NCBI GenBank assembly: GCA_016584305.1
Contig: JACEEZ010003587.1
Location: forward strand, 1-64,000
Reading direction: 5' to 3'
DNA from: Chionoecetes opilio
Taxonomy: Eukaryota > Arthropoda > Malacostraca > Decapoda > Majidae
DNA length: 64,000 nucleotides
The notes under the pieces were generated by a model. The model had not been told where the DNA came from, ran no database searches, and saw only the letters and a program-made list of their open reading frames with translations. Position numbers and translations under genes: made by a program. Below, piece by piece: positions 39,432 through 48,271 of this stretch (positions are counted from its first letter, which is position 1; each line of letters opens with the position of its first letter).

Positions 39432-39636
39432 TGTTAATAATCCTGGACACTACTGCACTCACCGCGCGCTGGGACTGACGCCTCTTCCCTCTTTGACTCC
39501 ACGTGGTCAAAATTGTCACGTGATCACCAGTGATGACATCATGAGACGTCTGATGATATGGCGGTCTCCCATTGGTTCCCGCCGCGGCGGGCGCGCATAA
39601 ACATATGAACGTGCTAACACACTCGCTATATTAACA
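39432..39636 (-). repeat. 5' LTR of copia copy 1
   Basis: 205 bp with TG...CA ends, followed by target duplication CTTAT at 39,637. Confidence 0.9.
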
Positions 39637-40972
39637 CTTATTTTCTTATGTTCTTATGTCTCACGGCCTCTTGTAGCTTCCTTATGTTCTTATGTTCTTA
39701 TATCTCACGGCCTCTTGTAGCTTCCTTATTTTCTTATGTTCTTATGTCTCACGGCCTCTTGTAGCTTCCTTATTTTCTTATGTTCTTCATGGCTTCTTGT
39801 AGCTTCCTTATTTTCTTATGTTCTTATGTCTCACGGGCCCCTTTTAGCTTCCTTATTTTCTTATGTTTTTCACGGCTTCTTGTAGCTTCCTTATTTTCTT
39901 ATGTTCTTCATGGGTTCTTGTAGCTTCCTTATTTTGTTATGTTCTTATGTCTCACCCGGGTTCTTGTAGCTTCCTTATTTTCTTATGTTCTTCACGGCTT
40001 CTTGTAGCTTCCTTATTTTCTTATGTTCTTCGTGGCTTCTTGTAGCTTCCTTATTTTGTTATGTTCTTATGTCTCACGGCTTCTTGTAGCTTCCTTATTT
40101 TCTTATGTTCTTCACGGCTTCTTGTAGCTTCCTTATTTTCTTATGTTCTTCATGGCTTCTTGTAGCTTCCTTATTTTGTTATGTTCTTATGTCTCACGGC
40201 TTCTTGTAGCTTCCTTATTTTCTTATGTTCTTCATGGCTTCTTGTAGCTTCCTTATTTTGTTATGTTCTTATGTCTCACGGCCTCTTGTAGCTTCCTTAT
40301 TTTTTTTATTTCTTCATGGCTTCTTGTAGCTTTATTTTTTTTTTTATGTTCTTATGTCTCACGACTTTTAGCTTCCTTATTTCTTATGTTCTTCATGGCT
40401 TCTTGTAGCTTCCTTATTTTCTTATGTTCTTATGTCTCACGGCCTCTTGTAGCTTCCTTTTTTTTCTTATGTTCTTCATGGCTTCTTGTAGCTTCCTTAT
40501 TTTTTTTATGTTCTTATGTCTCACGGCTCTTGTAGCTTCCTTATTTTCTTATGTTCTTCATGGCTTCTTGTAGCTTCCTTATTTTTTTTATGTTCCCTTT
40601 TGTCTCACGGCCTCTTGTTACTTCCTTATTTTCTTATGTTCTTCATGGCTTCTTGTAGCTTCCTTATTTTCTTATGTTCTTATGTCTCACGGCCTCTTGT
40701 AGCTTCCTTATTTTCTTATGTTCTTCATGGCTTCTTGTAGCTTCCTTATTTTCTTATGTTCTTATGTCTCACGGCCTCTTGTAGCTTCCTTATTTTGTTA
40801 TGTTCTTATGTCTCACGGCCTCTTGTAGCTTCCTTATTTTGTTATGTTCTTATGTCTCACGGCCTCTTGTAGCTTCCTTATTTTCTTATGTTCTTCATGG
40901 CTTCTTGTAGCTTCCTTATTTTCTTATGTTCTTCATGGCTTCTTGTAGCTTCCTTATTTTCTTATGTTCTTA
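39637..40972 (+). repeat. Minisatellite array 2, same family as array 1
   Basis: The same LINE-tail unit, here mostly with GGCTTCTTGTAGCTTCC and GTTCTTCATGG variants. It is the continuation of the 35,338 tract across the copia insertion. The two halves differ in the favoured variant (CCTCTTG left, CTTCTTG right), which suggests later local amplification. Confidence 0.9.
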
Positions 40973-41467
40973 ATATTGGTTGCCTCCACAGTCAGTGCAT
41001 TTTTTTACATGATAACTGGGCGACCAAAATGTCTCCCAGTGATGGAAAACTGTCGCCCAGTAAGGACATTTTGAAGCTACCGGGCGACAAGATATTTATT
41101 CATAAAATCCTTCTGGGATGCAATGGCTCATCATGTCTGTGTGTGTGTGTAAGATCCAGAAGTACATTCTTATTACTGCATAAAAAATTATGATCTTTAT
41201 TTAGATCTATTTCTTCTATTATTGCTTATATCATCTTGTGGAGCCATCTATAACCCGCCGATTGTTTGCGCAGTGAAATGTTGTTGGTGCCACTGGAAGA
41301 TTCATAAACACAGCATGGAAAGGGAGGGGAGGAGTCACACAACATACAAAATGGGGAAATGATAATACCAAAAAGTTGTAATTTAACAGGTATGCCTACT
41401 ACCACCCTTCTGGATATCCAAGGAATGTTGCCCAGTAAGATTTGCTTAAAAAATGCTCTGTCCGCAG
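40973..41467. other. Intron sequence with an interleaved inverted-repeat block
   Basis: No coding frame is convincing. At 41,015-41,073 two perfect inverted pairs are interleaved: ACTGGGCGAC (41,015) with GTCGCCCAGT (41,052), and CAAAATGTC (41,025) with GACATTTTG (41,065). A short GT run lies near 41,135. Confidence 0.6.
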
Positions 41468-41534
41468 TGCATCATCAAGGAGAGCCCCGATGATCCCCTG
41501 GTGGTGGAAACAGTCAACCTATACCTGCGCACCC
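41468..41534 (+). CDS. TAF1A: Host gene exon B (TAF1A-like)
   Basis: 67 nt between acceptor GCTCTGTCCGCAG (ends 41,467) and donor ACCC|GTAAGT. It enters in phase 0, matching exon A, and leaves in phase 1. It encodes CIIKESPDDPLVVETVNLYL then RT, which aligns loosely with the human TAF1A stretch following exon A's counterpart (a Pro, then alternating Leu, then LLR). The short length makes the identification weak on its own; the phase agreement with exons A and C is the main support. Confidence 0.5.
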
Positions 41535-41711
41535 GTAAGTTTTATTTATTTATTTATTATAATTATTATTTTTATATATATTCGCCGAAGAAAGATGAGA
41601 ATGTGTCGCCCGTAAGTTCTTCCCTCTATGTTTTATTGCCTTATTTTCTCTCTCTGTTATTATTCATTGATTTATTCTTCTATTTTCAAGACTTCACCCT
41701 CTGTTTCCTCA
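41535..41711. other. Intron start, AT-rich
   Basis: TTTATTTATTATTATT-type sequence with no recognisable feature. Confidence 0.5.
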
Positions 41712-41926
41712 TTAACCCCTTGAGACCCAAAACGTAATTTCCATTGTAATTTGGCTAGCATAAGACGATTTTTAGTGACTATAAGCAATATTTTATAGAT
41801 ATGACCTGTTTAGTATCCTTGTCCACTTAACTGATTTGGTATATTAAGTGACTTTTCTTAATTTTATAGCTCAACAACATACAATTTTTTATAGCAAAGG
41901 AAAGATCTGGGCGTGAAGGGGTTTAA
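41712..41926 (+). mobile_element. Complete piggyBac-type MITE, 215 bp
   Basis: Bounded by TTAA at both ends with imperfect inverted termini: left TTAACCCCTTGAGACCC, right GGGCGTGAAGGGGTTTAA. A TTAA target site plus a CCC start is the hallmark of piggyBac elements. There is no coding content. At least five related pieces lie in this window. Confidence 0.8.
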
Positions 41927-42273
41927 AACAAATTTGGAATACTAGCCTTATTTTTCCCCGTTACTGGGTGAGGCTGGTCTCCTACGTCAAAATAGTGTGT
42001 TTTGTGAAAAAAAAGAAAAAATTTCAATGTACGTAGAGTGAAATGAATAACCTGGCAGCAGTTCCTTCACCTTACAGCCCTTCTCTGCCTCTTCCTTCCT
42101 TCCTTCCTTCCCTTATGTGTGTTTTGTGAAAAAAAGAAGAAGATATATGTCAATGTAGATATTTTTCTTCTCCATCATGTGGTGTTTCAGAATCATGTTT
42201 TCTCTTATCATTAGGGAGTGACAGATATTTCAGCGAGCCCATTTCTGTGGTACAACGGTCATCAAAAGATATA
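41927..42273. other. Intron sequence, nothing recognised
   Basis: About 350 bp with a repeated GTGTTTTGTGAAAAAAA motif (41,994 and 42,119) and a short CTTCC run. No coding or element signature. Confidence 0.5.
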
Positions 42274-42625
42274 CCGTAAACCCCCTCGTATTCGGACTAA
42301 TTGGGCCAAGGAGTGGTCCGAGTAATGCAGGGATAAAATAATAAAATAAAAAATAAAAAAATAAAAATTAGGTGTATATAGCAAATTTCTAAGTCATGCA
42401 CATATCAATAAACATAAGATAAATCATGTCAATAAATAAATCTACAGTAAAAATACACACTACAGTACTGTACGGGAGCAGTGTACAGTACTATCAGTCC
42501 TACGTCTGGCAAAAAAAGAAGAAAAAGAAAAAAGACATGTTAAAAAAAAAAAAAAAGGAGGAGGAGGAGGTCCGAATAATGTCGAAGTCTGAATAATGAG
42601 GGTCTGAATACGAGAGGGTTTACTG
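42274..42625. mobile_element. Pogo/Tigger-like MITE (Tc1/mariner type), about 352 bp
   Basis: Flanked by TA on both sides. Left end CCGTAAACCCCCTCGTATTC and right end, read inverted, CAGTAAACCCTCTCGTATTC match over more than 20 bases. The interior holds GGACTAATTGGGCCAAGGAG, an A-rich middle and GGAGGAGGAGG; there is no transposase frame. It ends 24 nt before exon C's first base. Confidence 0.75.
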
Positions 42626-42649
42626 TATGTCAATATTTTCATCTTACAG

Positions 42650-42835
42650 TGGATGTCGGAGGAGGGGGTGCGGAGGGAGGCGTGGTTTGTGGTCACAGGG
42701 ACAAGGGCGACAGTGGTCTGGAGGATAGCAATGACTCTCTCTTCTCGGCTGAACCCACTACTGAAATCACTACTGAAATCACTACTGAAGCCACTACTGA
42801 AGTCACTGCTGTAACCCCCTGTACCCTGAACTCAA
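42650..42835 (+). CDS. TAF1A: Host gene exon C, low-complexity insert
   Basis: 186 nt between acceptor TTTTCATCTTACAG (ends 42,649) and donor TCAA|GTGAGT. It enters and leaves in phase 1, agreeing with exons B and D. It encodes a Gly-rich start (DVGGGGAEGG), an acidic Ser stretch (DSGLEDSNDSLFSAEP), then about five repeats of the type TTEI/TTEA/TTEV. The repeated ACTACTGAAATC coding DNA has expanded recently. This segment has no counterpart in human TAF1A and would be a disordered loop between two helical parts. Confidence 0.5.
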
Positions 42836-42851
42836 GTGAGTGTTATTGACG

Positions 42852-42976
42852 TTATGTGGAGTCTATTGGGGTTTATGTGGAGTCTATTGGGGTTTATGTG
42901 GAGTCTATTGGGGTTTATGTGGAGTCTATTGGGGTTTATGTGGAGTCTATTGGGGTTTATGTGGAGTCTATTGGGG
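42852..42976 (+). repeat. 21-bp tandem repeat, six copies
   Basis: TATGTGGAGTCTATTGGGGTT repeated nearly perfectly, just inside the intron after exon C (first unit 17 nt past the donor). It can be read as a repeating MWSLLGF heptad, but this is repeat translation. Confidence 0.9.
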
Positions 42977-43118
42977 TCTTTAAAAGGAGTCTGGATAAAT
43001 TCATGGATGGGGATGAAAGGTGGATGTAGGTAGAGTTAAGTAACTGGAACTACCTCGTGTAGGTCTTGCGGCCTCTTGTAGCTTCCTTATTTTCTTAAGT
43101 TCTTATGTTCTTATGAGT
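42976..43118 (+). mobile_element. LINE 3' end (CR1/Jockey-like) with octamer tail
   Basis: A frame tail VFKRSLDKFMDGDERWM followed by a stop at 43,027-43,029 resembles the end of non-LTR retrotransposon ORF2. The 3' region GGAACTACCTCGTGTAGGTC and GCGGCCTCTTGTAGCTTCC follows, ending in TTCTTATG repeats. A repeated octamer at the 3' end recalls CR1 LINEs. Only the last ~140 bp is present, as expected from 5'-truncated insertion. This unit appears to be the source of the minisatellite arrays. Confidence 0.6.
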
Positions 43119-43160
43119 GTTATGATGTCATGCTAGCACATCCTGAAGTCACACCCATAC

Positions 43161-43188
43161 GTAGATAGATAGATAGATAGATAGATAT
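43161..43188. repeat. (GATA)n microsatellite
   Basis: About six TAGA/GATA units. Confidence 0.95.
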
Positions 43189-43225
43189 TTTACTGACCAC
43201 AACATAGAATTAATATGATCGTTAG

Positions 43226-43430
43226 TGTTAATAATCCTGGACACTACTGCACTCACCGCGCGCTGGGGACTGACTGCCTCTTCCCTCTTGTGACTCCACG
43301 TGGTCAACTTGTCACGTGATCACCAGTGATGACATCATGAGACATCTGATGATATGGCGGTCTCCCATTGGTTCCCGCCCGCCGCGGCGCATAAACATAG
43401 AAACGTGCTAACACACTCCTCTGATTTACA
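43226..43430 (-). repeat. 3' LTR of copia copy 2
   Basis: Starts TGTTAATAATCCTGGACACT and ends near TTTACA; small indels relative to copy 1. Confidence 0.8.
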
Positions 43431-44406
43431 CATTCGCTAATAATTTTTTTTTACTTCTTTTTCTTTTGCATGTCTCCTTTAGTCATACAACTACGTACCA
43501 TTGTTATGTTCACCAATACACATATTTTAACCCACTCCCTACATGTTTGCTGAGACGAGTCAACACCTAATGCCCGACTAAATTGGCCGTTCCCCGCAAG
43601 CCGCATATCGACGCGCCCCGTTCGTGGTAAGGCTCTTCCAGTTGCTTCGATGTCTCCCCCACGTTCCCTCCTTACAGTTCCCCTTGATCCAACTATCTCG
43701 AAGCAGGCTGATATATACTCCATCAGAACGCTTGTTGTCCACCAATTTATGGTTTATAGGGCTTCCACTACCTAACGGTTGTCCACAAAACAATCTGATA
43801 GGGATCCTCCCACTCCGGAGATCTCCTGCAGAATACTGTCCACATACCCGCAGTACTAGCACCATCCAGAAGTGCCAGGGTCTCAGCGAGCAAGTTTTGA
43901 AATTGCCCCCGTCGAACCTTCCTTACTTTCCCAGTTAGAATAGGGCCGGTACATTATTAGTGTCGCACAGAAAGATAATAAAGCCACCTTGAGATCCGAT
44001 TCCCTGCATGTTCCATACTGGCGAATGATGCGTCGCGGAGCACTCAATGTGGCACTCCATCTAAAGGTCTAATCCTCTGATAAACACCCCAACATTAATC
44101 CGTTTTCCCATCCCTCACTCACCTTAGTTTGTCTCAATAATGTCAACACCGTCATCCTTTGAATTGAAAACACTCAGCTCGCACCATCGAACGCTATATC
44201 CGGGCGAGTGTGAGTAGCCATCCAATTTAGTTGCCCCACCCAACCCACGATATCTGTTTTTCTCTCGTTCTGACAATCACTAGTTCTTCTCCAAAACGCC
44301 CGACGCTTGCTAAGGGCAACCGGATTCAACGATTGCTCCATACTTAAGACTGGTCGATTGTGATCCGCCGTCCTCTTTGGTTAACTACGTTAGAGCCCAT
44401 CATAGC

Positions 44407-45140
44407 TTAGAAGCACTCTGAATCGAAGACCCGACTTGGAACGGTCCTAAACAGCAACTGTTTTAATGACGTGCTGCTCAAAGTTTCATAGTACCGGAGC
44501 CCACAGATCCTCCACATATACGCATATGATGCCCTCTCTTTTCCACCAGTGTTTGCTCCACTAAAACCTGCAGGGGCCAGGGGTGCGAAAATGCTTGGCA
44601 CCCGAGACATATCACAGCTTTTCCTTCCCCTCATGTACCATTGTCCTGGCACGCGTCGCACAAATCCATACACAGCTCTCCATCAGACGCCACAATAAAA
44701 CATTGTCGAACTCAGAGGAGGTAGTCAGGTTACACTTTCCGCTCTATTTTGTTCCCTTTGCGGTATCGGCAGCTTGTATGTCCATTGTGTGGCACACCCA
44801 ACCATTAGCATGAGTGCGAGTACCATTGCCGCCCCCCCAAACGGACAGCCTCCTTTGAACATGTGTTGGAGAGTTCCTTCTGCGCCCATGTGTCCCTTCC
44901 TCAAGCCCTGGCTACCAGACGTGCCTTCACCATAGTCTTTTCCTTGCCTTCAGCTTTTCTGTGACCACCCAACGTAGCAATATAGCTTGTTGACCCACAT
45001 TCTCCACCTCTTCATACACCTCCTTGGTCCTCCAAATTCTCAATCTCTTTTTCCTTTAGCACACACCACCTCTATCTGTATTAAACAACACACGCGATTT
45101 TCTGTCGCCATCGTCCACTGTTTCCCCATGACGTAAATTC
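44407..45140 (-). pseudogene. Copia copy 2 reverse transcriptase, heavily frameshifted
   Basis: Pieces such as RVPGQWYMRGRKSCDMSRVP and SYAYMW match the copy 1 segment base by base apart from indels. The YVDD region is present at DNA level but out of frame. Whether the indels are mutations or base-calling errors cannot be told here. Confidence 0.65.
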
Positions 45141-45888
45141 TCTGTCCAGATCCATCCAATTAATTGTTACCGATCTTTGTCACTCTTAATGGTTTGTATC
45201 AGTTGGTATCGACCAGGGGGGGGGTGTCGCCTTCCCGCCCGACTAACAATTTTACCAGTATCACCTCACCACCTCGCTTCCTCAACGCCTTGAAGCCTTT
45301 GACCCCCCCTTTAACTCTCACTAGCAGGAATTGCCTACACACCCGAGCAACTCGCAACCCGTGTCCGTCTGCCGACGTCACGCGTTGTGGCCGATCCAGC
45401 ATCCACCTGCGCCGCCCTCACCCACACATCACAATTTCCGAGGAAATTGTCGTCTCATCCGAGTCCATGTCTGATTCCCCGAATCCATTTCACATCACCC
45501 ACTCACCTAAGGAGCGCGGCGAGCACTGGTAATTGGACTGAGACACATCGTCCTGCATTTGACACTGGGGGGGGGGGGGGCAGCAGGATATCAACACATG
45601 TCGGGTGCCGATGCAATGCGACAATGGGTGCACCCTACACACAATTCCACCGTGCTTTCACTAAAAATTGTTTTCCTTCCGTCCTTTTCCACTTATGGTA
45701 CCGGGTCGCGCCACTATTACTGTCTAGACGCTTGTAGTAAAACTCATCTCCGTAGTGTAGGTCTCCGGGGTCGCTGTCTCTCACATTATGACGAAGTGCT
45801 CTAGTCAGCCTTCACTAGATTCTCCGGCACGGTAAATGCGCCTCCTGCCGCGTGAAGGTGCATTCAGGTTATCGTCACTATCCTGCAG

Positions 45889-46800
45889 GTGTGGCCTACC
45901 GCCGTCTATCGCCGGGAGATTAATCATAAAAGTCCTCCAGGAATCCAGGGTTCTGGCCAAATACCACATCTAGTTGGGCGAGTAACTCCGAAAATGTTGA
46001 CCATTGCATTCCTGGGCAGCCACAGCCCAACCATCGCAACATCTAAATTCAACCAGGACAATCCGCCAAAATCTGCTATACCATGCCTCTCCCACACACA
46101 TTGACCTCTCACAACACCATTAATCCAAGGCTTTGTCAGCTGCCGTCGTTATAATCTTAACATTGAAGCCTCACCTAAGACCTCATTATCTGAATTAGTA
46201 AATTCCACAAGCCGTTATCGGATAAGATTGTTCCTGGGGCACCAAATAGCATCAACCCAACCGGAAAATATTCCCCGAAATAAAATATGCCTGCATTCTT
46301 GTCTGGAACAACCACAGATGTACAATACTCTGTATACAGGTCCACTATCACCAAGAAATACGTCTTGCCCCACGACTTAAGGCCATGGCAACTCACCTTC
46401 GTTTAAACCTGCTAGCCAAAGGGACACCCCACTGGTCTCGTCGGGCTCGGTTTCTTATACCGTTGCAACACTTCACAGTCACTTTGTGACGGTATCATCC
46501 TCCTTCCAGGTTCGAGTCCCTTAATGTTCGCATCTCTCACATAGCTTGTTCAATTTTTCTCTTGCTGTAGGGTGTCCCAACTGACTATGGAAGTTTCAAG
46601 CCCTCTTCTCGATGTCCCCGTCCTTTGTAGGTGCCACGAAGTGCCTCAGCTATACTACTTCCCATTTAGTCCATGCCGATACGGCACCAGATAGTTGCCG
46701 GGACGATTGATGTACGTAGGATTGACGACGTCCCTTTTTCCGCCCACTTTGGTTTGATTTGTCCTCACGTATTGATTATCATTTCGCTCTTTTCATAGAC
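45889..46800 (-). pseudogene. Copia copy 2 integrase, heavily frameshifted
   Basis: LKSWGKTYFLVIVDLYTEYC (46,175-46,396) and FGAPGTILSDNGLWN in the same frame carry the first and second catalytic Asp of the integrase core. The second Asp region is better preserved here than in copy 1. The end containing the Glu is shifted. Confidence 0.7.
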
Positions 46801-46894
46801 GTCTACTCAGCAACAACGGTAACATTACAGTTCACCCTCAGAGGTCACATTGGCCAGCATATTCCCCTATACAACAGGGAAACTTAACTTTCCT

Positions 46895-47566
46895 TAAGGA
46901 AGTCACTAGAATACCATTGTTCCCCCAAATGTGAAGCTGGAATTAGAACAATTCCTCTTTTCCCATAGCCAACGCTCATATTCGGTCCACCCATGTAACT
47001 TACGCTTCGAGCCAACGTGAACCACACACAGTGTTTGTACAACCTGTTCAAGGACGGCACACCCCTTTTGATTCACTCACTAGTTTCAATTAAATTGTCC
47101 TCGCTATCTTTATCTTCACATAGCCCACGAATAAGTTCACTGTTCCTCCTCAACGACCCACCATGCACTCCTTTGTTTTCGTAGGGCTTCAGTGCAATCA
47201 CGTGCCCAGTGATAATGATTCGATTCACAATATCACATTTGTATATTGTACCATATGCCCCCATAAGTTTTTCTTTCTTACCTCCTATCCTGTCTTTGAC
47301 GTCCATATTACCCGAGCCCACTGGCTAGCCTTGCGGGTCCCCGCCAACCCGTCTACCTCGACCTGGTTCCCCCACATACAGGTCTTCCATCACTTTTCAC
47401 TAACAGTGCCCTCATTTCCCACATCAGGTTCTGATTTTAATCTGGTATGTTGGCGCTCGGTCCCCTAATCGCACCACTCGAAAATATTCGGTTGAGCGTC
47501 CGCCTTCATATTATCGTATGTACCAACCACCTGTGTTGCTGACATGACTAATTTGCTCACTATTTC
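46895..47566 (-). pseudogene. Gag nucleocapsid/protease region present only in copia copy 2
   Basis: This ~670 bp has no counterpart in copy 1. On the minus strand around 47,160-47,260 the DNA shows a zinc-knuckle region: a KCD start in one frame and, in a neighbouring frame after one base change, HWARDC followed by ALRKQRSAWW. That is consistent with a CCHC RNA-binding knuckle broken by a single-base indel. The protease would be expected just downstream (to the left), but I could not read its active site with confidence. Confidence 0.55.
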
Positions 47567-48013
47567 CTCTAACAGCATGAAGCCAATAACATGAAGGCCA
47601 CACAGAATCATCAAGCTTCAATTCCCTGCTTTGTAACCCCATGGTAACGTAGTTCAAACTCTGACACAAAGCCTTAATTTCTGCTCTCTCTTTTCCTCCG
47701 TAGGCATACACAAGCCTCAATCTGCAATTTCCTTCTCCTTCATCGACCAAAACACATCATCCAGTCTCATTCAATAACACTTCCCACGCCATCCTCTGCC
47801 TCCCACTTAGTCTTATCATTTCCGACGATGCCTTCTGGCCCGCCCGAAGTGATACAGATGTATTTGCAGCCGCACCGCTTCTTCTTTTCTTGTGGTCAGT
47901 CTACTACACCACACACCTACCTTCCCTCCTTCCACATCTCGTATTCTTCATCATGCTCCAATTCGGAGGCCACTTTCGTGAACACGCCATAGTGCAGTTG
48001 TGTAACTACGCTT

Positions 48014-48022
48014 CTGCTACCA
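48014..48022 (-). other. Primer-binding site of copia copy 2
   Basis: The coding strand reads TGGTAGCAG next to the 5' LTR, the same tRNA-iMet site as copy 1, interrupted by an indel. Confidence 0.65.
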
Positions 48023-48024
48023 AG

Positions 48025-48247
48025 TGTTAATAACCTGGACACTACTGCACTCCTTAACCGAGCGCGCTGGGACTGACTTGCCTCTTTCCCTCTTGTGAAT
48101 CCACGTGGTCCAACTTGTCACGGTGATCCAACAGTATGACATCATGAGACAATCTGATGATATGGATGGGCGTCTCCCTCATTGGTTCCCGCCGCCGCGG
48201 CGGCATAAACAATGAGGAACTGCTAACACTACTCGCTATATTAACCA
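48025..48247 (-). repeat. 5' LTR of copia copy 2
   Basis: The same LTR with scattered inserted bases (223 bp against 205 bp). Confidence 0.8.
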
Positions 48248-48271
48248 GGTGGGTGGCCAAGTAGACGCATA

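Larger units (their letters stand above)
35433..39636 (-). mobile_element. Ty1/copia LTR retrotransposon, copy 1 (GalEa-like), internally deleted
   Basis: A 4.2-kb element on the minus strand with two ~204-bp LTRs (TGTTAATAAT...ATTAACA), an exact 5-bp target duplication CTTAT (35,428-35,432 and 39,637-39,641), a tRNA-iMet primer site and a purine tract. From right to left the internal part reads Gag, integrase, reverse transcriptase, RNase H: integrase before reverse transcriptase is the copia order. Frames are broken. Compared with copy 2 it lacks about 670 bp around 38,975, including the nucleocapsid zinc knuckle. Small size, short LTRs and domain sequence suggest the GalEa group of crustaceans (inference). 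Confidence 0.9.
43226..48247 (-). mobile_element. Ty1/copia LTR retrotransposon, copy 2 (same family as copy 1)
   Basis: A 5.0-kb minus-strand copy whose LTRs (43,226-43,430 and 48,025-48,247) match those of copy 1. It keeps the ~670 bp missing from copy 1. Single-base indels are everywhere, including runs of ten or more G (45,215-45,226; 45,568-45,580) that are absent from copy 1. Flanks GTTAG and GGTGG do not form a clean target duplication. It is antisense to the host gene, in the intron between exons C and D. Confidence 0.85.

Noticed and set aside
43221..48252. Target duplication for copia copy 2
   Set aside because: GTTAG and GGTGG do not match; either noise at the ends or loss after insertion.
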